From positions 1 through 45,403 of IMG/VR virus record IMGVR_UViG_3300031857_000376: DNA of 45,403 bases; one strand, written 5' to 3'. Positions 7,259 to 16,142 of the stretch are shown here, piece after piece; position 1 is the first letter of the stretch; the number at the start of each line of letters is the position of its first letter. The notes beneath the pieces were generated by a model. That model was not told where the DNA came from, did no database searches, and saw only the letters and a list, made by a program, of their open reading frames with translations. Both the position numbers and the translations under genes were made by a program. Source of the DNA: a virus.

Positions 7259-9025
7259 ATGAACGAGAATGTACAAGTAAGTTATAATGATGACAGCTTA
7301 GCTAATAAGATTGCTGACATGTGGATGCGGTGGGATACAGCACGTAGTGTATGGAAAACTGACCAACAAGAGTTGCGTAATTATATCTTTGCAACTGATA
7401 CACGTAAAACATCTAATAGTAAACTACCTTGGAAGAACTCCACTGTAACACCTAAATTGACACAGATTAGAGATAATCTACATGCCAATTATATGGCTGC
7501 ATTGTTTCCATCTGAGAATTGGTTTTTCTTTGAGGCTACTAATAAAGATAAAGACCTAGCAGCTAAAAGACAGGCCATTGTAAACTACCTAAAACAGAAA
7601 CTAAAAGCATCTAACTTTCAGTTGTTGGTGTCACAACTTGTATATGATTATATTGACTTTGGTAATGTAATTGTTACTTATGATTATGTACGAGATGTTA
7701 TTAGTGATAAAGAAGGTAATGTAGTTAATAGATATATTGGCCCTAAAGCCTATCGTATTAATCCTAATGACATTGTATTTAATCCATTAGCTGAAGACTT
7801 TAGTAAGACTCCTGTTGTACGAAGAATGCTAAAATCAATTGGCGATCTGATGACAGACCTAGAAACAAAGCCCAACCTTAACTACAGCAAAGCAGTTGTA
7901 GATAAGGCTATTTCTTTCCGTCAAAACTATAGGGATGACCCTGAGTTTAAGAAAGAAGTTAACATGGCTATTGATGGTTTTGGTAGTGCTGATGAATATT
8001 TAGAAAGTGACATGGTTGAGTTGTTGGAATTCTGGGGTGACATTTATGACCCAGACACCAAGACACTGTTGCGTAATCAACTCATTACAATCATTGATCG
8101 TAAGTGGGTGTTGCGTAAACAACCTAATCCGTTGTGGACAGGTAACAAACCTATGCATCATTGTGGTTGGAGATTGCGTACAGATAACCTGTGGGCACAA
8201 GGCCCATTAGACCAGTTGGTAGGTATGCAATATCGTATTGACCACCTTGAGAACTTGAAGGCAGACGTGTTTGACTTGATTGCCTACCCTGTCATGGTGA
8301 TCTATGGTAACACTGTAGAGGAGTTTGAATACGAACCCGGAGCTACAATCTTTGTGGGAGATGAGGGTAAGGTAGACTTCCTTCGTCCTGATGCTACAGC
8401 GTTGCAAGCAGACATGCAGATTGCTGAACTGATGGGTCGTATGGAGGAACTAGCAGGTGCTCCTAAGCAAGCTATGGGTATCCGTACTCCCGGTGAGAAG
8501 ACCAAGTATGAAGTGCAAACCTTGGAGAATGCTGCTGGTCGTATCTTCCAAAGCAAGGTAAGTTGGTTTGAACGTAACATTCTAGAACCTCTGTTGAATG
8601 GTATGTTGGCTGAAGCTATCCGTAACTTTGAAGGTGTAGAACGTATTCGTGCCATTGATGAGCAGTATAACACAGAAAGCTTTGTAGAGATCAGTAAAGC
8701 AGACTTGATGGCAGAAGGTAAGATTTATCCTATTGGAGCACGTCACTTTGCTGACCAAGCTAGGTTTGTACAAGAGTTGACACAAACTATCAATGCTGTA
8801 CAAAGCATCCCCGGTGTGGCTGCACACATGTCTGGTAAGGCTATTGCCAAGGCTCTAGAGGAGAACTTGGGATGGCAGAACTACAAGATTGTACAGGATA
8901 ATGCTTCTGTATTTGAAGCAGCAGAGACACAACGATTGATGAATCAAGCCTCTGAAGATGTACAAACTGAAGCTGCTGTAGACCCTATGGGTATGCCTAT
9001 TGACATGGAAGAAGGAATGCAGTAA
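7259..9025 (+). CDS. Portal (head-to-tail connector) protein
   Basis: 588 aa, preceded by AAAGGATATAATAA. The long helical N-terminus (MWMRWDTARSVWKTDQQELRNYIFATD), the phrase FPSENWFFFEATNKD, a central beta-rich stem region and long helices in the last 150 residues fit portal proteins of podovirus-like phages. The dodecameric portal sits at one capsid vertex, binds terminase during packaging and later the tail adaptor. Position directly between terminase and scaffold agrees. Assigned by pattern and order; no catalytic motif exists to check. One copy of the 12-mer TGATGACAGACC (7848-7859) lies inside. Confidence 0.85.
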   Translation: MNENVQVSYNDDSLANKIADMWMRWDTARSVWKTDQQELRNYIFATDTRKTSNSKLPWKNSTVTPKLTQIRDNLHANYMAALFPSENWFFFEATNKDKDLAAKRQAIVNYLKQKLKASNFQLLVSQLVYDYIDFGNVIVTYDYVRDVISDKEGNVVNRYIGPKAYRINPNDIVFNPLAEDFSKTPVVRRMLKSIGDLMTDLETKPNLNYSKAVVDKAISFRQNYRDDPEFKKEVNMAIDGFGSADEYLESDMVELLEFWGDIYDPDTKTLLRNQLITIIDRKWVLRKQPNPLWTGNKPMHHCGWRLRTDNLWAQGPLDQLVGMQYRIDHLENLKADVFDLIAYPVMVIYGNTVEEFEYEPGATIFVGDEGKVDFLRPDATALQADMQIAELMGRMEELAGAPKQAMGIRTPGEKTKYEVQTLENAAGRIFQSKVSWFERNILEPLLNGMLAEAIRNFEGVERIRAIDEQYNTESFVEISKADLMAEGKIYPIGARHFADQARFVQELTQTINAVQSIPGVAAHMSGKAIAKALEENLGWQNYKIVQDNASVFEAAETQRLMNQASEDVQTEAAVDPMGMPIDMEEGMQ

Positions 9026-9026
9026 A

Positions 9027-9278
9027 ATGAATAAACTATTACTTAATAATAAACCTATAGATAGTACTAATGAAGAATTTATTAAAGCTTGGAATAATAG
9101 TAGTTATGTATTTGAAGCTTTATATAAGACATTAACTAGTATGTCTGAGGATATTAATAATGTAAAGAAGGATGACTTTGACTGTCCTAACCATTATGCT
9201 AAGCTTAGCTACCAGATGGGACAGACAAAAATGATTGATTTTGTACTATCTTTGTTACCTGATTCTGCCAAAGGGTAA
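9027..9278 (+). CDS. Small acidic protein between portal and scaffold, unknown
   Basis: 83 aa from ATG 9027, directly after the portal stop. Helical and mildly acidic (NEEFIKAWNNSSYVFEALYKTL, then MSEDINNVKKDDFDCPNHYAKLSYQMGQTKM). No family recognised. Its 3' end overlaps the -35-like half of the putative late promoter at 9272-9305, so it is the last gene before the capsid transcription unit. Confidence 0.65.
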   Translation: MNKLLLNNKPIDSTNEEFIKAWNNSSYVFEALYKTLTSMSEDINNVKKDDFDCPNHYAKLSYQMGQTKMIDFVLSLLPDSAKG

Positions 9279-9305
9279 CGTTTTTCAAAAACATGACACT
9301 AAGGC
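9272..9305 (+). promoter_or_regulatory. Putative late promoter P-late2, ECF-sigma type
   Basis: AGGGTAACGT (9272-9281), 16 bases, then ACTAAG followed by GC (9298-9305). The same two blocks with the same 16-base gap occur at 42947-42980, ahead of the tail-fibre genes. Gap length and element layout resemble ECF sigma promoters (-35 with an AAC core, short spacer). It lies 27 bases before the scaffold ATG, whose ribosome site is AGGAGAG, in one of the few gaps of the late block. Confidence 0.6.
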
Positions 9306-9331
9306 AGTCAACTTTTTAGGAGAGATTCCGC

Positions 9332-10066
9332 ATGACCAATGCAACAATTTTCGGTGGCTCTGAAGACAACCAGAACACCAATACACCCACAGCGACAACT
9401 GAGGGACAGCTTTTTACCGCACTTGTTGGTGAAACGCAAAAATACAAAACACCAGAAGAATTGGCTAAAGCTTACACAAATGCTGACCAGTTTATTGAAA
9501 CCTTGAAAGAGGAAAATCGTAAACTACGTGAGCAAACTATGGCAGCTAAAACAATTGATGATGTTTTGGAACGTATGTCGAAACATAGCAATGCACCAGA
9601 GAACGACAATCCTCCTGCTCAGGGTTATACCCCTGAAGATGTGCAACAGCTTGTAGAGAAGACGTTAGTAGGTCGAGAGACAGCTAAAGTACGACAAGAT
9701 AATTTGATGCTTGCTGATAAGCTTATGAAAGATAAGTTTGGTGAGAAAGCAGAAGAAATCTTTAAGCAACGTGCAACAACACAAGCTAAAGGACAAATCT
9801 TGATGGAACTAGCAGCAACTGACCCGCAAGAGTTTGTATCTTTGTTTGTTGGAGTAGTTCCAAACAACTCTAACACTATGGATACTGGTTCTATGAATAC
9901 AACTTCAGTACCTTCTACTGGTGGTGATAGGTCTAATATTGAGGGCACAAAACAATGGGCCGCTAAGATTCGTAAAGAGAATCCATCTCATTATTGGTCA
10001 CAAGACTTCCAATATAAGTTACAACAAACTGTTACAAAAAACCCGTCCCTATATTTTGGGCAATAA
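9332..10066 (+). CDS. Scaffolding protein
   Basis: 244 aa, just before the capsid gene, with AGGAGAG as ribosome site. The N-terminus is low-complexity and polar (DNQNTNTPTATTEG). A short YKTPEELAKAYTNADQFIETLKEENRKLREQ motif follows at about 38-70, very typical of phage scaffolds (K-x2-T-x-EELAKAYxNADxxIxxLExENxxLR), then an acidic helical body and a basic C-terminal end (WAAKIRKENPSHYWSQDFQYKLQQ). Scaffolds direct capsid assembly through the basic C-terminal helices and then leave. Confidence 0.85.
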   Translation: MTNATIFGGSEDNQNTNTPTATTEGQLFTALVGETQKYKTPEELAKAYTNADQFIETLKEENRKLREQTMAAKTIDDVLERMSKHSNAPENDNPPAQGYTPEDVQQLVEKTLVGRETAKVRQDNLMLADKLMKDKFGEKAEEIFKQRATTQAKGQILMELAATDPQEFVSLFVGVVPNNSNTMDTGSMNTTSVPSTGGDRSNIEGTKQWAAKIRKENPSHYWSQDFQYKLQQTVTKNPSLYFGQ

Positions 10067-10076
10067 GGAGATTTAA

Positions 10077-11042
10077 ATGGCTGGTACAGATTATGCAAAG
10101 GTTAATGACCATTTAGTTCGCACAGAACTTTGGTCTGCCGAATTGAAAGATGTGTTGCAAGAACAATTGATGGGTACGAAATATGTTCGTATGCTCAATG
10201 GTTTCCCTGATGGTAATCAATTTACTATTCCCTCTGTTGGCGAGTTGCCAATGCGTGAGACTGCTGAACTTACCCCTGTTGTGTATGACGCAATGGATAC
10301 TGGTGAATTCACTTTCACAATTGATCGTTATGTAGAATCCGCTACATACATCACTGATAAAGCCAAACAAGACAGCTACTACGCTGCTCAATTGATTGGT
10401 ATGTTCCCTACTAAGATGCGTCGTGCATTGGATGAGAATTTGGAATCTTCTGTATTCTCTCTTGCCAATCAACAAACATCTGGTAATGCAAACGCTATTA
10501 ATGGTGCTGACCACCGCTTTGTAGCTTCAGGTAGTTCAAACACTGTGTTGGCACTTGCTGACTTTGCTAAAGCTAAATACGCTTTGGACAAAGCACAAGC
10601 TGGTGGTGCTCGTGTTGCCATTATCGACCCTTCACAAGAGTATGTGTTTAACACTCTGGTTGGTGCTCAAGCTTTTACTAACAACCCTGCCTTTGAAGGT
10701 ATTGTTCAAGGTGGTTTTGTTAACGAAGTGACAGGTATGCGTTTTATCCGTAACATCTTTGGTTTTGATGTTTACGTGTCTAACTTCCTTCCTGCTGCCT
10801 CTGAAGCTGCATCATCTACTTTGGGTGGTGTCACTGTTCCTGCTACTCCAACTGTGAACTTGTTCATGTCTGTTGGTGGTGACTTGACTCCGTTTGTTGG
10901 TGCATATCGCCAAATGCCTCGTGTTGAATATGAGCGTAACAAAGACCTGCGTCGTGACGAATACGTTATGAATGCTCGTTTTGGTTTGAAACTCTATCGT
11001 CCTGAGTGTTTGGTTTCTGTTATCACCAAGAACACCATCTAA
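10077..11042 (+). CDS. Major capsid protein
   Basis: 321 aa with a strong ribosome site (AAGGAGA). Placed between the scaffold and a putative decoration protein. The chain has the composition of HK97-fold capsid proteins without an N-terminal delta domain: a helical opening (DHLVRTELWSAELKDVLQEQL), a region with FTIDRYVESATYITDKAKQDSYYA, a long spine-helix-like segment (LADFAKAKYALDKAQA) and a C-terminal beta region. Codon use is strongly biased to a few codons, as expected for the most abundant virion protein. Assigned by order and pattern. Confidence 0.85.
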   Translation: MAGTDYAKVNDHLVRTELWSAELKDVLQEQLMGTKYVRMLNGFPDGNQFTIPSVGELPMRETAELTPVVYDAMDTGEFTFTIDRYVESATYITDKAKQDSYYAAQLIGMFPTKMRRALDENLESSVFSLANQQTSGNANAINGADHRFVASGSSNTVLALADFAKAKYALDKAQAGGARVAIIDPSQEYVFNTLVGAQAFTNNPAFEGIVQGGFVNEVTGMRFIRNIFGFDVYVSNFLPAASEAASSTLGGVTVPATPTVNLFMSVGGDLTPFVGAYRQMPRVEYERNKDLRRDEYVMNARFGLKLYRPECLVSVITKNTI

Positions 11043-11060
11043 TACTGAAAGGATTATAAA

Positions 11061-11528
11061 ATGACTCGTGCTAATACATGGACTAATGCCGATGGTTTGG
11101 TTGTCGGTTTTGGTAATAACTTCCCTGAGCGCAATGATGCTGGTGTCAACGAAGTTGACGGTAACGACAAAAGTGCTCAGTTAAATATCACTTTCCAAAG
11201 TACTTTTGGTGCAAGTGGTGCTAAGGTCAGCATTCCTGCTGGCTCTATTGTTAAAAACGTATATATGAAAGTTGGCACTGCTTGGGCAGGTGGCACTTCA
11301 TTGGCATTCGGTGATGCAAGTGGTACTGGTAGTTGGATTACAGCTACACAAGGTGCTGTTGCTAACTTGACTGTTGGTGTGCCTATTCAAGCTCAAGGTG
11401 CTTATGCATATACTTCTACAGAAGGTCAATTGACTCCTAAAGTGTATGCATCTGCTACTGACTTGTACATTACCGCTGTGGGTACATTCACTGCTGGTAC
11501 AGCTACAATTTACGTAGAATACGTGTAA
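11061..11528 (+). CDS. Putative capsid decoration/head protein
   Basis: 155 aa, Gly/Ala/Thr-rich, almost entirely beta-strand-like (VKNVYMKVGTAWAGGTSLAFG, LYITAVGTFTAGTATIYVEYV). It follows the capsid gene by 19 bases with its own GAAAGGA ribosome site and is closed by a strong terminator. Small beta-rich proteins in this slot usually decorate the capsid. The biased codon use like that of the capsid gene suggests a high copy number. No specific family recognised. Confidence 0.6.
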   Translation: MTRANTWTNADGLVVGFGNNFPERNDAGVNEVDGNDKSAQLNITFQSTFGASGAKVSIPAGSIVKNVYMKVGTAWAGGTSLAFGDASGTGSWITATQGAVANLTVGVPIQAQGAYAYTSTEGQLTPKVYASATDLYITAVGTFTAGTATIYVEYV

Positions 11529-11537
11529 TGTGAAGAT

Positions 11538-11587
11538 GGAGAGAGTTTGGACTGGGAGTTCCCGGTTGCTCTCTCCTCTTTTCTTTT
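11538..11587 (+). terminator. Rho-independent terminator after capsid/decoration genes
   Basis: GGAGAGAG (11538-11545) pairs with CTCTCTCC (11569-11576). An inner helix ACTGGGA/TCCCGGT extends the stem. A T-rich tract (CTCTTTTCTTTT) follows at 11576-11587. It lies between the decoration gene and the next structural gene, so capsid transcripts would stop mostly here, with read-through feeding the tail genes. Confidence 0.85.
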
Positions 11588-11596
11588 GGAGAAACA

Positions 11597-12244
11597 ATGG
11601 CAACGGTACAACACTCTGCAATTACTGACCCGAATATCCATGAACCTAAAGGTGTAGCTGCTGCTACAGTTAATAAAGTTTATGTATCCAATGGTACTGG
11701 CAGTGGAACATGGCAAAAACTTAGCCCACCACAACTTGCTGGTCTTACTACTAATGGTCAAGCAGGTGATACAATTACTGTTAATGGAAGCGGTAATTTT
11801 GTCTTTACAGGTACACCTCATGGTCAAGTACATTTCTTTAATTTAGCTACTCCATATACCCTTACTTATCCATCCTCATTTACTAAACTTGCTCCTACAA
11901 CTACAGCAGGTGGACTTTCTTCTAACTTTACTGAATCGACTACTGGTCGTCTTACATACACTGGTACAGACACTGTACCTGTTTCTGTTGCTTACTCTGT
12001 GTCACTAGACCAAACATCTGGTGCGGATAGAGACTTAGTTGTTGCCATATATGAAAATGGTAGTGCGGCTAATGGTTATTCTGTTGTCACTACAAGTACA
12101 GGACAAAAACATAACTTGTCAGGTGTACATACATTAAATATGGCTACTAATGATTATATTGAACTATACATTCAAAATACTGGTGGAAGTGGTAATATAC
12201 GTTTGTATTCGATGCAAATAAACGCTATTTTTGCAGGAGCATAA
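11597..12244 (+). CDS. Putative head fibre/virion surface protein
   Basis: 215 aa. It opens MATVQHSAITDPNIHEPKGVAAATVNKVY, a phrase seen in phage head-fibre-like and neck proteins (HSAITDPNIHEPKG). The rest is Thr/Ser/Gly-rich beta structure (TTGRLTYTGTDTVPVSVAYSVSLDQ, a C1q- or adhesin-like sandwich in outline). It begins right after the terminator with a TTGGAGAAAC ribosome site. Probably a capsid or collar surface protein; evidence is from pattern and position. Confidence 0.6.
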   Translation: MATVQHSAITDPNIHEPKGVAAATVNKVYVSNGTGSGTWQKLSPPQLAGLTTNGQAGDTITVNGSGNFVFTGTPHGQVHFFNLATPYTLTYPSSFTKLAPTTTAGGLSSNFTESTTGRLTYTGTDTVPVSVAYSVSLDQTSGADRDLVVAIYENGSAANGYSVVTTSTGQKHNLSGVHTLNMATNDYIELYIQNTGGSGNIRLYSMQINAIFAGA

Positions 12245-12245
12245 T

Positions 12246-12953
12246 ATGGCGAAACTAACGCTGTTAGACATGACGCAGAACATTCTGTCTGCAATGGACA
12301 GTGACCCTGTGAGTTCTATTGATGAGACAGTAGAATCAGTACAGGTAGCAGACCTTGTTAAAGAAGCTTTCTTTGAAATTATTAGCCAGCGAGACTGGCC
12401 TTTTTTGTTTCAACTCGTACAACTCACTGGCTTAGGTGATACTAGTAATCCTACCAAGATGATGATGAGTGATACTTGGAATAAAGTAAAGTGGATTAAA
12501 TACAACAAGAAAGATGTAGAGTACATCACCCCTGAAGAATTCAAAGATGTTATTGACAACAGAATTGTTCAAGCTAATGTAATAGATGCTAATGGTTATG
12601 TCATTAATGCAGACCCACAATATTGGACTAGCTATGATGATAAGTACATTACATTTGATGGGTATAACTCTGCTGTAGAAAGCACCCTTGTAGGGGCTAA
12701 AACAAGCGTATACGCTGTTGTACAAGCTAGTTGGACTCATGTAGACACCTTTGTTCCTAACCTCCCTGAGAAGTTCTTTCCTACTCTCCTAGCAGAAGCT
12801 AAGGCTCAAGCATTTGTTAACTTGAAACAACAAGCAAATGGTAGAGAAGAACGTAGAGCACAACGTGGTAGGAATACAATGCGTAATGAAGCTTGGCGTA
12901 ATGAAAATGGCGAAGCTAAATATAATGGTAAAGTTAATTATGGGAGAAGGTAA
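12246..12953 (+). CDS. Tail tubular protein A/head-tail adaptor-like (T7 gp11 type)
   Basis: 235 aa from ATG 12246, one base after the previous stop; an upstream in-frame start would overlap that gene. MAKLTLLDMTQNILSAMDSDPVSSIDETVESVQVADLVKEAFFEII, with RDWPFLFQ, is the typical opening of T7 gp11-like adaptor proteins (TLLDMVQxIL...DxV.SI.D..ES.QVA.IVKxxY..II..RDWPF). The C-terminal half is helical (ERRAQRGRNTMRNEAWRNENG). The adaptor dodecamer joins portal to nozzle. Gene order relative to the tubular B-like gene is as in T7, with two small genes inserted. Confidence 0.85.
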   Translation: MAKLTLLDMTQNILSAMDSDPVSSIDETVESVQVADLVKEAFFEIISQRDWPFLFQLVQLTGLGDTSNPTKMMMSDTWNKVKWIKYNKKDVEYITPEEFKDVIDNRIVQANVIDANGYVINADPQYWTSYDDKYITFDGYNSAVESTLVGAKTSVYAVVQASWTHVDTFVPNLPEKFFPTLLAEAKAQAFVNLKQQANGREERRAQRGRNTMRNEAWRNENGEAKYNGKVNYGRR

Positions 12954-13135
12954 TGAAAAATAAAAAAGAATTGACACCTCAAAAATATAGGGAGATGGCT
13001 AATGATAAATCAATTCCTCAAGAAGCACGGAACATGTTTCTCGACAAGGCTGTTGAGATGGAACAAAAAGCTTTTAAGCATTCTAAAGAAATTAAAGATG
13101 TGAATCAGCACAAGTGGAAAGGTGAAATGAAATGA
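12953..13135 (+). CDS. Small charged helical protein, unknown
   Basis: 60 aa. Its ATG overlaps the previous TAA (TAATG). Very hydrophilic and probably all helical: QKYREMANDKSIPQEARNMF, then VEMEQKAFKHSKEIKD. No family recognised. The location between the two tail-tube genes suggests an assembly factor or a minor virion protein; this is inference. Confidence 0.6.
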   Translation: MKNKKELTPQKYREMANDKSIPQEARNMFLDKAVEMEQKAFKHSKEIKDVNQHKWKGEMK

Positions 13136-13386
13136 GTGAAGCATTTGACAAAGTAATGGAAAAAGCTGCTAAGCAAAAACAAATGGCTAAGGAACGTAAA
13201 GAGATGCGTGAATTAGCTGGTGAAGTTAATAGCCTAGTCATTGAAGCTACACCTAGTGGACTATACAGTGTTCGTTATTCTATGTCAGGCCCAGTGCCTG
13301 ATGAGTTGAAAGGTTTGTTCACTCGTCGTGATCGAATCATTGCAATTGCACAACGTAGAAACATTCCTATTGAGGGTGTAGTATAA
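13132..13386 (+). CDS. Small protein between tail-tube genes, unknown
   Basis: 84 aa, overlapping the previous stop by four bases. The N-terminus is a Lys/Met-rich helix (KVMEKAAKQKQMAKERKEMRELA). The C-terminal half is a small mixed domain (YSVRYSMSGPVPDELKGLFTRRDRIIAIAQRRNIPIEGV). The last part resembles an HTH-like or winged fragment but not clearly. No family recognised. Confidence 0.6.
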   Translation: MSEAFDKVMEKAAKQKQMAKERKEMRELAGEVNSLVIEATPSGLYSVRYSMSGPVPDELKGLFTRRDRIIAIAQRRNIPIEGVV

Positions 13387-13387
13387 T

Positions 13388-15598
13388 ATGGTAGCACCTA
13401 GTGTTAAGGGCAGTTTTACTTTTGTAGGTGGCCTCAACACAGAAGGGGGCTACTTCATCACGCCTGAAAACAGTTGGAAAGATGGTGTTAATGTCTATCC
13501 AAATGTAGATGGTGTATTACAGCGTAGAAATGGTATTGACTATGAAAGTCTTTATCAACTCTACGCTAGTGCCATTACTGCTGACCAAAAGAATCTGTGG
13601 GCATTCACTGTGGGTAATTGGTCTACAGTTGGTGGTAATGGTGGGTTGAATTTCTTTGTGGTGCAAACTGGCTACATTCTGTCGTTCTATGATTCCTTAT
13701 CAGGAAGCGTTAGTTCAACTAGAAAGTCATTTACAATTGATTTACGTTCTTATAAAGCCACAGGCACTACTGCTACCGATGGTACAGATGTGGCTAGTTT
13801 TGCATCCACTTATGGTAGACTCATTGTAACTACTTCTAGTACTAACCCTATATTGGTTGAGTATACAGAAGCTACAGATACAATTACTGTAACTACAATT
13901 ACAATTAATATACGTGACTTTGAAGGCTTTGAATCTCCTTTAGCTGTTGACCAAGAGCGTACTGAAGCTCAGTGGACAGCATTAACTCCTACATTTCTTA
14001 CACAAGCTAAATATAACTTGTATAACCAAGGATGGACAGACGCATTAATAACTACATATAAAACAGCTAATGCAAGTAAACTACCAGCTAACAGTAAGAA
14101 CTGGATTTCAGGTAAGAATACATCTGATGACTTTGATGCTGCACTATTAAACAAACAAGACTTTGGTACATCACCTGCACCTAAAGGTCGTAACATATTA
14201 AATGCTTTCTATCAAGATAGAAGTGGCATCATTACATCCACTGCATTCAGACCCAAGGTGTGTGCTTTCTTTGCTGGTCGTGCATGGTATGCTGGTGTTG
14301 GTAGTGCTAAAGAACTTGGCACTGTATATTTTAGTCAAGTGTTGGATGTTATTAGTAACGTAGGTAAATGTTATCAACAGAATGACCCTACTTCTGAAGT
14401 GTTTAGTGATTTGCTAGATACAGATGGTGGTGTAATTCAAATTCCTGAAGCTGGTGAAATTATTGCTTTACAACCACTTGGTCGTGGTATTACAGTGTTA
14501 GCAAGTAATGGTGTGTGGTTTATCAGTGGTATTGACACAGCATTCACTGCATCTAACTATTCAGTAGCTCGTATTAGTAATGTGGGTTGTACATCTGCTA
14601 AATCAATTGTAGCTGTAGAAGACAGTTTACTCTACTGGAGTAATACAGGTATCTACACCATTGCCCCCGGCACTAGTGCTGCTGAATTTAGTTCACAAAA
14701 CATTAGTGATAAAAACATTAAAACGTTTTATCAAAACATTCCTGTGTTAAATAAAGTGTATGCTGAAGGTAGTTATAACGTCAGTAATAAACTAGTTTAT
14801 TGGCTATATTCTAACGTAGATACTGGTTCTACTAGTAGTGGTCGTTATAACAAGACTTCTGTATTGGCACTAGATATTAAACTTGGTAGTTGGTATTGGT
14901 TTGACTTTGATACTACGTTAGGTGTAATTCCTGTGTCATTAGAGATTACCAAAGAAACTACATTGAGTAGTAGCACCTATGATGTGTTGGTTGGTGCAGA
15001 TAGTGTATTGGTAAGTACTGATAGTGTTGTTGCTACATTGTCTGTTGTTAATGGCACTGTACAACAGTTTAAGTTTTTAACGTTACACCCTGTTACTAGT
15101 AACAACTACTCGTTTACATTTGCTGACTTTGAGAATACACGTACAGCTACAACTAAGTTTAAAGATTGGTATAGTTATAATAGTGCTGGTGTAGAGAAGT
15201 CTGCCTATTTTATTACAGGGTATGAGATGGCTGAAGTAGGCCCTGCACGTGCTAAGAGTGCTCAGTACATCACTACGTTTATGAAGCGTACAGAGACTAC
15301 ATTTGATGAGAACACTAACCCTATTAACCCTAGTGGTTGTATGATGCAAACTAGATGGGACTTTACAGACAATAGTTATGCGGGTAAGTGGCAAGCTGAA
15401 GTAGAAATATATAGACAACTTAGACCTTACTTTGCTGAACCATTAACTACATTTGACGATGGTTATCCATTAGTCATTAACAAAAATAAGGTGAGAGGTA
15501 GAGGTAAAGCTTTACAACTTAAGTTCTCAAGTCAAACAGGTAAAGATATGCAGATGGTTGGTTGGACAACTACCTTCCTTGGCAACCAAAATGTATAG
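13388..15598 (+). CDS. Tail tubular protein B/nozzle (T7 gp12 type)
   Basis: 736 aa. The start MVAPSVKGSFTFVGGLNTEGG, followed by WKDGVNVYPNVDGVLQRRNG, is typical of gp12-like nozzle proteins (GGLNTE.....P...W.DG.N......G.L.RR.G). A beta-propeller-like centre follows, with YSVARISNVGCTSAKSIVAVEDSLLYWSNTGIY, a phrase also typical of the family. The C-terminal region is beta-rich. The protein forms the hexameric tail nozzle through which DNA leaves. Several ACTAGT-centred palindromes lie within it (14670, 14786, 14829, 15092). Confidence 0.85.
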   Translation: MVAPSVKGSFTFVGGLNTEGGYFITPENSWKDGVNVYPNVDGVLQRRNGIDYESLYQLYASAITADQKNLWAFTVGNWSTVGGNGGLNFFVVQTGYILSFYDSLSGSVSSTRKSFTIDLRSYKATGTTATDGTDVASFASTYGRLIVTTSSTNPILVEYTEATDTITVTTITINIRDFEGFESPLAVDQERTEAQWTALTPTFLTQAKYNLYNQGWTDALITTYKTANASKLPANSKNWISGKNTSDDFDAALLNKQDFGTSPAPKGRNILNAFYQDRSGIITSTAFRPKVCAFFAGRAWYAGVGSAKELGTVYFSQVLDVISNVGKCYQQNDPTSEVFSDLLDTDGGVIQIPEAGEIIALQPLGRGITVLASNGVWFISGIDTAFTASNYSVARISNVGCTSAKSIVAVEDSLLYWSNTGIYTIAPGTSAAEFSSQNISDKNIKTFYQNIPVLNKVYAEGSYNVSNKLVYWLYSNVDTGSTSSGRYNKTSVLALDIKLGSWYWFDFDTTLGVIPVSLEITKETTLSSSTYDVLVGADSVLVSTDSVVATLSVVNGTVQQFKFLTLHPVTSNNYSFTFADFENTRTATTKFKDWYSYNSAGVEKSAYFITGYEMAEVGPARAKSAQYITTFMKRTETTFDENTNPINPSGCMMQTRWDFTDNSYAGKWQAEVEIYRQLRPYFAEPLTTFDDGYPLVINKNKVRGRGKALQLKFSSQTGKDMQMVGWTTTFLGNQNV

Positions 15599-15608
15599 GA
15601 GAATATAA

Positions 15609-16142
15609 ATGGGGTGGTTAAAAGATTTAACTTATGGTGGTATAGGATTTTTAGTTGGTGGGCCAGCAGGTGCTGCGGCTGGTGTTGCCTACAGTAAGGG
15701 TGAAGATGTTGTTGAACAACAAAAAAAACAAGTAGAGGCTACAGGACGAGCACAAGAACAAGCTAGACAACAATATGCTGCTGAAAGTAAAAAAGCAGAG
15801 GTTCAGAATATACGTTCTGTACGGCAACAAATTAGACAAGCACGTGTAGCACAAAGTAGTATGCTTAACGTTGGTGCTCAAACAGGTGGTATGGGAGGTA
15901 GTGGACTTGCTGGAGGTATTTCTAGCATAGGTAGTCAACTAGGTAGTAATTTAGATTATATGTCTCAAATAGCAAAACAAAATACTGCCATTGGTGCATT
16001 TGCGTTAGGTTATAGTAACGAAATGGCTAATGCATCTATAGCTGCATCTAGACAACAACTTGCTGGAGCACAAATGGGTATGGCAACTTCTATTTTTGGT
16101 GGTTTGGGTGGTTACGATAAAATTATGAAGGCATACGGATAA
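15609..16142 (+). CDS. Internal virion protein, gp14-like
   Basis: 177 aa. The N-terminus is Gly/Ala-rich (GGIGFLVGGPAGAAAGVAYS), a possible membrane-inserting segment. A long Gln/Ala-rich helix follows (QKKQVEATGRAQEQARQQYAAESKK), then a second amphipathic region. Size and the slot after the nozzle gene match the smallest T7-type core protein (gp14), which is ejected into the outer membrane at infection. The next gene starts within the stop codon (ATAATG). Confidence 0.7.
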   Translation: MGWLKDLTYGGIGFLVGGPAGAAAGVAYSKGEDVVEQQKKQVEATGRAQEQARQQYAAESKKAEVQNIRSVRQQIRQARVAQSSMLNVGAQTGGMGGSGLAGGISSIGSQLGSNLDYMSQIAKQNTAIGAFALGYSNEMANASIAASRQQLAGAQMGMATSIFGGLGGYDKIMKAYG

